The notes below the pieces were generated by a model, which saw only the letters and a program-made list of their open reading frames with translations, made no database searches and was not told where the DNA came from. The position numbers and the translations under genes are program-made. Shown piece by piece: positions 25,593-32,007 of a stretch of DNA of 32,007 bases (positions are counted from its first letter, which is position 1; the number at the start of each line of letters is the position of its first letter). The stretch comes from Deltaproteobacteria bacterium (GTDB taxonomy: Bacteria > Desulfobacterota > Binatia > Binatales > Binataceae): the NCBI GenBank assembly GCA_021799555.1, contig JAJZAG010000004.1:1-32007 (forward strand). Direction: 5' to 3'.

Positions 25593-26965
25593 CTACCCGC
25601 TAACTCGGAAGGCGAGCGGCCGATTGAAAGATCCAGCGCCGATCGCGCGACCAGCACCGCAATAATCGCTCGTACTTCGCCCATGTCCGCTTGCTGGCGT
25701 ACCGCCTGCGCATCGAGCACGTCGACATTGGTCGAGAGTCCGTTGCCATAGCGGTCCTCGAGAATTCGCAGCGCCTCGCTTGCGTAGCGGTGGTTGTCGC
25801 GCGCGACCTGCACATTCTTCTCCGCGGCACTCAGCGTCCGGTAGGCGCTCTCGACTTCCAGCGCGATCGCATGCCGCAGATCATTGGCGACGGTGACGGC
25901 ACGAGCCCGCCGGGCTTGGGCCGCGTCCACATTGCTCTTGGTGGCTAAGCCGTTAAACAGATTTACTTGGGCATAAGCGAAGACCGCGAAATTGTTGCCG
26001 CCGCGCGTCAGTTGTTCGGAGTCGTTCTCATACGCAGTGGCGACGCTTATCGAAGGTAGATAGTCCGCGCGCGCAATTTTTACCGCCTCTTCAGCCTGCT
26101 TGACCTGCGCAGCCGCGATCTTGATCTCAAGACGATCGGAAGCCGCCTCGGCGAGCAATTTATCAAGTGGCACGGCACCGGACGGAGCAAGGGTCTTGAG
26201 CACGCCCGGATTCCAAATCGGAGCCAAAGATTCGCTCTCGTCTCCGAGTGCATGCGCGAGCGCGGCCCAAGAAATCCTGAGCTGACTTTCGGCTACGGTC
26301 TGTTCTTCTTCGAGGCTTCCCACTGCCACGTCGCTTCGGAGCACATCAGCCTTGACGGCCTTGCCGTACGCGAACATATTGCGCGCCTGATCGAGATGGG
26401 ACCGGGCGGCATCAAGCGCGCGCTCAACGACGCCGACGCGCTGCTCGGCCAGGACAGCCGTGTAGTAGTCCTTGATTACGGCAAACGCAATTTCGTCGCG
26501 TGAGCGCGCCGCACGCCATCTTTCCGCGTCGCTGCCAAAGCGGGCCGCCCTGAACGACGCCAGCAGTCTTCCGCCCGCAAAGACCGGAACCGAAAAACGC
26601 ACTTGGCTCTGAAAGTTCGACAGCGTAGCCGGATGGTTTAGGCGGCTCAGATTAAAATCGGCTTGGCTGAATTCCTGCTGAGCAAGGAGATTTGAAAACA
26701 CCAGAACCGGATTATTGGTTTCGGTATAATTCTCAATCGCGTCCAGCCTCGGAAGCATCGCGCCGCGTGCAACTCCAATGTCCGCCTTAGCCGCATCGCT
26801 TTGAAGCGTTGCCGCCTTAAGCGTTCGATTGCGCTGCATCGCAATCTCAATCGCCTCGGCCAGCGAAATTCGCCGCCGCTGCGGCGGTGCGGCCGCAGCG
26901 CCGTTGGCCAATGCGAGAATGACTAGAATCGAGAGCGTGACTCTGACGCTCGAGAAACTGCGCAT
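25589..26965 (-). CDS. TolC-family outer membrane efflux protein
   Basis: Signal-peptide-like MRSFSSVRVTLSILVILALANGAAAA then RISLAEAIEIAMQRNRTLKAA; long coiled-coil; stop overlaps the adaptor start (ATGA). Confidence 0.93.
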   Translation of the reverse strand: MRSFSSVRVTLSILVILALANGAAAAPPQRRRISLAEAIEIAMQRNRTLKAATLQSDAAKADIGVARGAMLPRLDAIENYTETNNPVLVFSNLLAQQEFSQADFNLSRLNHPATLSNFQSQVRFSVPVFAGGRLLASFRAARFGSDAERWRAARSRDEIAFAVIKDYYTAVLAEQRVGVVERALDAARSHLDQARNMFAYGKAVKADVLRSDVAVGSLEEEQTVAESQLRISWAALAHALGDESESLAPIWNPGVLKTLAPSGAVPLDKLLAEAASDRLEIKIAAAQVKQAEEAVKIARADYLPSISVATAYENDSEQLTRGGNNFAVFAYAQVNLFNGLATKSNVDAAQARRARAVTVANDLRHAIALEVESAYRTLSAAEKNVQVARDNHRYASEALRILEDRYGNGLSTNVDVLDAQAVRQQADMGEVRAIIAVLVARSALDLSIGRSPSELAGR

Positions 26966-27030
26966 TACAACCTCCTCTCGACCCCCCGCACTGATCCCGT
27001 TTGGCACGCGGCTGGGCCTTTCCGCACGGT

Positions 27031-27486
27031 TCAATGCTGGCTTGATGGACGGACCACCGACACCGTCGGTTCAAGAAGCGTCGCCGCCCGCAATGACGCG
27101 GTGATGAGACAGGATTTCTCGGCCTTCTCAAGCAGGCGCGCGCCTCGCTCGGAATCAGCTGCCGCATCAAGTTCAAGCCGCGGCCGCAACACAAACCTGG
27201 TGAAGCGCGTTACGCCCTCGACGCGCTCGAGCAAGCCTTCGGCCTCACAGTCCAGCCTGATCCAATCAAACTTCGAGGCTCGCGCGACCGCGCGAAACGT
27301 CAGGATGAAACAACCGATCACCGATGCAGTGATCAACGATTCGGGCGACCATAAGTCGCCGGCACCCCCGAATTCCACGGGACTCGCGGACAGCAGATCG
27401 GGAAGGCCTTCAGACGAAAGCTTCACAGCACCATTGGGACCGCCTTCGGCGTTGACGCGATAGTGATGCGGCAGTGGGATCATCAC
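27031..27486 (-). CDS. OsmC-family protein
   Basis: SPESLITASVIGCFILTFRAVARAS and LEKAEKSCLITASL carry the two OsmC-type cysteines. Confidence 0.87.
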   Translation of the reverse strand: MMIPLPHHYRVNAEGGPNGAVKLSSEGLPDLLSASPVEFGGAGDLWSPESLITASVIGCFILTFRAVARASKFDWIRLDCEAEGLLERVEGVTRFTRFVLRPRLELDAAADSERGARLLEKAEKSCLITASLRAATLLEPTVSVVRPSSQH

Positions 27487-27544
27487 TTGTCCTCCAGATG
27501 CGGCTGATGTGGGTCGATGGAGCTACGCCCGAACGGAATACAGG

Positions 27545-27802
27545 CTATCGCAGCAGCGGTGATGATTTGTCGATCGCACCGACGCTCGAGACGTCCTTGG
27601 AGGCACTCCTCTGCGGCGAGCCGACTCCGAAGTGACGAAGAATCATTTCGGCCGGGCAGAAGCCCGTAAGCGCCGACTGAAACAGATTGATCCCGACGAA
27701 CAGCGTCAGCAGCAACCAGTATCCGCTTACGAAGTATCCCAGCGCCAAGCTGATAACTACGAGGCTTCCTGCGATTAGACGGACCGATCGTTCGATTGAC
27801 AT
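27545..27802 (-). CDS. DUF2892 (YgaP-like) small membrane protein
   Basis: MSIERSVRLIAGSLVVISLALGYFVSGYWLLLTLFVGINLFQSALTGFCPAEMILRHFG; ATG at 27802 preceded by a GGGGAG RBS. Confidence 0.85.
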   Translation of the reverse strand: MSIERSVRLIAGSLVVISLALGYFVSGYWLLLTLFVGINLFQSALTGFCPAEMILRHFGVGSPQRSASKDVSSVGAIDKSSPLLR

Positions 27803-27824
27803 TGCCGTTCTCCCCGTTAAAGTA

Positions 27825-27842
27825 TTCAAGCGATTAATTGAA
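27825..27842. promoter_or_regulatory. candidate operator TTCAA-N8-TTGAA upstream of the DUF2892-OsmC-RND operon
   Basis: TTCAAGCGATTAATTGAA lies 23-40 bp upstream of the ATG. On the minus strand it sits directly downstream of a possible promoter TTGACT-N16-TAATGT. Confidence 0.45.
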
Positions 27843-28404
27843 CATTAACCAATCAAACCCTCAAGTCAAGCATGTGTCACGCTGGGAACCCCAAGCGAAT
27901 GCCGTGCCAGGCGTGGTTAACTTGATTTTCTCAGATATCGGATCTTGCGGCAGCCGTGCCCGAAACGGCACCGGGCGAGTATCCGCGCATCGGAATCAAT
28001 TCGGGCCCGCGCAAGGGGCCGCAATCAATCGTCGAGTTCCACGCGATTCGTGGCAAGCGGCACTTGGTCCCCGCAATTGCGTTTATCTCGCGCGGAACTG
28101 TATCCAATCGAGACATATCGCGATTAAGTTCGCAGGTTAATGAAGCTGAGATTCACATTTGAGCTCTCGCAGGAGTTGAGGACGATGGAAGGGTCTCGGC
28201 ATCGCTTTTGCTGGTCTTCGGGTCTCATGTGAGATGTGATGGCCGCGAGTTCTCTTAGGAACGATCCTGTTCTCTCCGGCGGAGGTTTGAGCCATAGCGT
28301 TCTCTTTCGCCGACTCGAGAGATTGAGCCTCCGGCTGGCGATGTGGGTCGGTTACGACTTGTCTTTCGTGCTATGACTTTCTTGCGAACTGGAGCGCAGA
28401 AGCT

Positions 28405-29550
28405 ATGAAGTCACCAATATCTTCCATGCTTGGAATCGATTTTCCCCTCGTCGCCTTCAGCCATTGCCGTGATGTCGTTGCCGCGGTGAGCAAGGCGGGA
28501 GGGTTTGGAGTCTTGGGCGCCACCGCATTCACGCCCGAACAACTCGAACTTGAACTCAAGTGGATCGACGACCATATCGATGGCAAGCCGTACGGCGTGG
28601 ACGTGCTGATTCCCGAACATCTTTCGATCAAGGACGAAAAAGGAGTCACTTACGGCGCGCTCGCTAAGCGCGTTCCACAGCAGCACAAGGATTTCGTCAA
28701 AGATCTTCTCCGCAAACACGGTATAGAACCCTCGCAGGTCATCGAGGGTGAGCAGTCGCGGCCGTCCGAAGGGCTGATCTCAATGCAGCAGGAGAATGCC
28801 TTAAGGCTGATCGAAATTTCCTTCCGTCATCCCGTCGGCCTGATCGCGAACGCGCTCGGCGTGCCGCCGGAACAGATGATTGAGATGGGACACAAGCATG
28901 GCGTGCCGGTTGCGGCGCTGGTCGGCGCGCCCGAGCATGCGGTCCGCCAAGCCAAGGCGGGGGTCGATATTATCGTCGCCCAAGGCGGTGAGGCGGGAGG
29001 GCATTGCGGGGAAGTAGCGACGATTGTGCTCATCCCGGAAGTCCTTCGCGCGATTAAACCAATTCGGAACATTCCCGTCCTCGCGGCTGGGGGTATCATG
29101 ACCGGCCGCCAGATGGCTGGGTGCATGGCGATGGGCGCGGCAGGGGTCTGGACCGGGTCAGTATGGCTTGCGACGACGGAGTCTGAGACCTCGCAGGTCT
29201 TCCGAGAAAAAATGATCGAGGCGCGCTCCCGCGATACGGTTCGATCCAAGTGCCGAACAGGCAAACCCTCGCGCCAACTCCGCTCTGCATGGACCGACGC
29301 GTGGGAAGGCCCGGGCAGCCCCGGTGCTCTACCGATGCCATTGCAGAGTCTGGTCAGCGAACCGGCGCTGGCGACGGCGCAGCGATTCGCCGAGCGAAAC
29401 AACCCTCAGGCGCGAGAGTTGGTAACCTACTTTGTCGGCCAGGGCGTTGGCCTGGTGGACAGCGTCAAGACATGCCGGACAGTTGTGCAGGAATTCATGG
29501 AAGATTTTGCCACCGCCGTCAGCGATTTGAACGCCACGATAGATACATGA
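28405..29550 (+). CDS. nitronate monooxygenase / NPD-family FMN oxidoreductase
   Basis: MLGIDFPLVAFSH..VAAVSKAGGFGVLGATAFTPEQL; GVDIIVAQGGEAGGHCGEVATIVLIPEV; PVLAAGGIMTGRQMAGCMAMGAAGVWTGSVWLAT. Confidence 0.92.
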   Translation: MKSPISSMLGIDFPLVAFSHCRDVVAAVSKAGGFGVLGATAFTPEQLELELKWIDDHIDGKPYGVDVLIPEHLSIKDEKGVTYGALAKRVPQQHKDFVKDLLRKHGIEPSQVIEGEQSRPSEGLISMQQENALRLIEISFRHPVGLIANALGVPPEQMIEMGHKHGVPVAALVGAPEHAVRQAKAGVDIIVAQGGEAGGHCGEVATIVLIPEVLRAIKPIRNIPVLAAGGIMTGRQMAGCMAMGAAGVWTGSVWLATTESETSQVFREKMIEARSRDTVRSKCRTGKPSRQLRSAWTDAWEGPGSPGALPMPLQSLVSEPALATAQRFAERNNPQARELVTYFVGQGVGLVDSVKTCRTVVQEFMEDFATAVSDLNATIDT

Positions 29551-29972
29551 GCAGTTTCCTGGGAACGTTTGCCGGCAATGTGATCCGGCTACAGCAAATC
29601 AAATTACAAATCCTTTGACGGCATCTGGCTTTCTTCTGATTCCTTGTCCGTTCGAGCCCAATGCTAACCGGTGAACTAGGCGATTTCGGACTCGGGCGGA
29701 GCCACGATGCCGTGATTTGCGCGGCCCGCGACCGTCTCGAGCCGTCCGTATATCTCTAAGAGGCAATCGTGCGCGGAACGATCGCTTGGGGGCCGCTGCG
29801 GATGACGGCGGCGGCTCCCATTCCAGTGCGGGGTTTATCGACGTTCGCTGAAGACTCGACGCAAGCGGCGGCGTCGGCCCCGAGATTGTTGATTTGACCG
29901 GCGCCGTCGAGCAGCGATTGACAACGAGCGCGCTATCTCTGTGATCGCAGCGGCCCCCGAGAGCGATAATAA

Positions 29973-30578
29973 TTATGGAGACCGCGGTATCAGATCCTCG
30001 ACGTCGCGGAGGCGATCCTTGCCGAAAAAAATTTCGTCGCCGACGAAAAAAGTGGGTGATCCGAAGGTTCCGCGCTCGACCGAGCATCGGGTGTTTTCGA
30101 GCAGCCGCTCCTTGACCTCCGGGGTCTGTGCGAGTGCGAGAATCCGCTTCGCTGGCAAGCCTGATTCTTCGAGCGCTTTTTGAAGCACTGCGGGGTCGTC
30201 CATTTTTTTGGGATCCGCCCACATGTGTCGGTAAACTTCGTCCACGTACCGCGAGAAAACCCCAATTGATTCGGCGGCGATCGCGCCGCGCATCAACACA
30301 AGCGTGTTTACCGGAAAATACGGATTCGTCGTGAACCGGGTTATCCCGTGACGTCGAATGAAGCGCGCGGTTTCGAGCCGTTCGTACTCGGGTTTATTGC
30401 GGATGCCTTTCAGGCTCTCAGCGGGCGAGCGATTGTTTGTCAGCTTGAACACGCCACCAAGCAAAACCGGGACGTACTCGAATGTTACTCCGGTACGCTT
30501 TTCGATCTCGGGAATGACCAGATGACTCAGATAGGCATTAGGACTGCCGAAATCAAAATGAAATTCAATCTTTCTCAT
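29973..30578 (-). CDS. 2-hydroxychromene-2-carboxylate isomerase-like (DsbA-fold, kappa GST-like)
   Basis: MRKIEFHFDFGSPNAYLSHLVIPEIEKRTGVTFEYVPVLLGGVFKLTNN; GTFGSPTFFVGDEIFFGKDRL. Confidence 0.9.
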   Translation of the reverse strand: MRKIEFHFDFGSPNAYLSHLVIPEIEKRTGVTFEYVPVLLGGVFKLTNNRSPAESLKGIRNKPEYERLETARFIRRHGITRFTTNPYFPVNTLVLMRGAIAAESIGVFSRYVDEVYRHMWADPKKMDDPAVLQKALEESGLPAKRILALAQTPEVKERLLENTRCSVERGTFGSPTFFVGDEIFFGKDRLRDVEDLIPRSP

Positions 30579-30582
30579 TGAA

Positions 30583-31326
30583 TCACCACTTTTCGCCGAA
30601 CGGACGAATTTCCTGCTCGAAGGTCCACGCGTCGCGCGGTTGCTGGTACAGTTGCCAGTATGCCTCCGCCACCGCCGAGGGACGCATTAGCCGGTCAGGC
30701 GCGAGATTACTCAGTGCAGCGTCCCCTTCGCGCTCGCGAATCCGGTCGCGGACCCACGCGGTATCCACCCCGGCGTCGATGATTAGATGCGCGACGTGTA
30801 TATTCCTGGGCCCGAGCTCGCGGGCCATACTCTGCGCGACGGCGCGCAGACCGAACTTTGCGCTGGCGAAGGCCGCATAACCAATTCCGCCGCGTACGCT
30901 GGCAGTTGCTCCAGTGAAAAAGATGCATCCGCGGGCCCGCGGAAGCATCAGGCGCGCGGCTTCGCGTCCCGCTATGAATCCCGAGTAACAGCCCATCTCC
31001 CAGACCTTGCGGAAGACGCGATCGGTGGTCTCGAGAATTGGGTAGTTGACGTTCGCACCGATATTAAAGATGCATACCTCGAGCGGCGCGTGTGCATCGG
31101 CTTCCTGGAGGAACGCGTTCAAGTCAGTTTCATTGCGTGCGTCGAGAGAGCGCGCGGTGATGCGACCGTGTGAGGCCTCGACTTCGGCGACCAACGGCGC
31201 GAGCTTGTTACCGTTGCGGCGGCCGGCGAAGACCCAGAAGCCTTCGGCGGCGAATCGTTTGGCGATCGCACCGCCGATATAATCGCCGGCGCCGATCACG
31301 GCGACACTGGCATTTCTCATTTCCAT
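30583..31326 (-). CDS. SDR-family oxidoreductase
   Basis: VAVIGAGDYIGGAIAKRFAAEGFWVFAGRRN; FNIGANVNYPILET; GYAAFASAKFGLRAVAQSMARELG. Confidence 0.9.
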   Translation of the reverse strand: MEMRNASVAVIGAGDYIGGAIAKRFAAEGFWVFAGRRNGNKLAPLVAEVEASHGRITARSLDARNETDLNAFLQEADAHAPLEVCIFNIGANVNYPILETTDRVFRKVWEMGCYSGFIAGREAARLMLPRARGCIFFTGATASVRGGIGYAAFASAKFGLRAVAQSMARELGPRNIHVAHLIIDAGVDTAWVRDRIREREGDAALSNLAPDRLMRPSAVAEAYWQLYQQPRDAWTFEQEIRPFGEKW

Positions 31327-31967
31327 CGGCGATCCTCCGTGGGTTCGTTTCGTCCTAAATCGCGGCCGCTCAGACGCCGACGCGGCGGGGTAGCGAGGGA
31401 CTTCACGTGGTTGGCGGCGGCGGCTAGCATCTGTTCAGAGAAGGTGCTGTCGGTAACGGCCCGTGCGAGAATCAGTGCGCCAACCATGCACGAAAACGCT
31501 GCGACTGCTTCGTTGACGCGTCGCGAGCGGTCCCGCTGCGGCATCAGGTGGGCGATGGATTCAATGGTGCTTTTCAATTCCTTGGTGAACGCTTTGCGGA
31601 CTGGCTTCGATTGCCGCGCAATATCCCCGGCCAGCGCTGCGACCACACATCCGCGGCCCGGCGAATCGCGATGCGCCGGCGAAAGATAGTTGGTGACGAT
31701 CTCTTCGAAGACGTGCGCGTCGCGGCCGCCTTCCACGGTTCTCCGCCATCTGCGCTGCGAGCGCGCGAAGGCGAAGCGAATTGCTTCGGCGGCTATAGAA
31801 TCTTTGGATTCGAAATGGCTGTAAAGTCCGCCATGAGTGAGGCCGGCTGCTTCAGTGATAGAGTCAACCCCGGTCTCGGCAATACCATGCTCGCGGAACA
31901 GACGCGCAGCGGCGGCGACGATTTGCTCGCGATTACGGGCGGCGGTTTCCTTTGATACGCGCATCAC
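31317..31967 (-). CDS. TetR/AcrR-family transcriptional regulator
   Basis: RVSKETAARNREQIVAAAARLFREHGIAETGVDSITEAAGLTHGGLYSHFESKDSIAAEAI. Confidence 0.93.
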   Translation of the reverse strand: MMRVSKETAARNREQIVAAAARLFREHGIAETGVDSITEAAGLTHGGLYSHFESKDSIAAEAIRFAFARSQRRWRRTVEGGRDAHVFEEIVTNYLSPAHRDSPGRGCVVAALAGDIARQSKPVRKAFTKELKSTIESIAHLMPQRDRSRRVNEAVAAFSCMVGALILARAVTDSTFSEQMLAAAANHVKSLATPPRRRLSGRDLGRNEPTEDRRWK

Positions 31968-32007
31968 CTGGCCATCCGCTCCTTGAGGTCCCTGCTCGTT
32001 TGATAAT

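Noticed and set aside
29599-30222. 207-aa minus-strand ORF MGGSQKNGRPRSASKSARR...
   Set aside because: Arg/Ser-rich low-complexity frame overlapping the isomerase gene; not a plausible protein as drawn.
1-32007. CRISPR arrays, tRNA/rRNA genes, transposases or prophage
   Set aside because: No regularly spaced direct repeats, structured RNA genes or mobile-element proteins seen on reading.

Overview
This is a GC-rich bacterial chromosomal window that is almost fully coding. I saw no rRNA, tRNA, CRISPR array, transposase or phage structural gene. In order it contains: (i) the 3' part of a P-type (H+-ATPase-like) cation ATPase (+); (ii) an acyl-CoA dehydrogenase, a type II sulfide:quinone oxidoreductase-like flavoprotein and a small P-loop kinase-like protein (+); (iii) a TPP-dependent enzyme (-) divergent from a tight ~10.4 kb + strand gene run: acyl-CoA dehydrogenase, AMP-dependent acyl-CoA ligase, Ltp/SCP2-type thiolase, 112-aa unknown, then CrtI/PYROXD2-like FAD oxidoreductase, SCP2-like protein, second FAD oxidoreductase, second SCP2-like protein, and a second TPP enzyme with an altered metal-binding motif; (iv) hemY-like protoporphyrinogen oxidase (-) divergent from a PNPO-like (pdxH) protein and a radical SAM/SPASM protein (+); (v) a minus-strand operon DUF2892 - OsmC - TolC - MFP - RND - ArsR/rhodanese fusion, preceded by a palindrome placed like an operator; (vi) a nitronate monooxygenase (+); (vii) a TetR - SDR - 2-hydroxychromene-2-carboxylate isomerase-like operon (-). 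The best candidates for something undescribed are the two-TPP/two-FAD/two-SCP2 cluster (an unassigned CoA-dependent pathway for a hydrophobic substrate) and the ArsR-rhodanese regulator, whose only cysteines lie in its rhodanese loop. Family assignments come from motifs read by eye. No database search was run.
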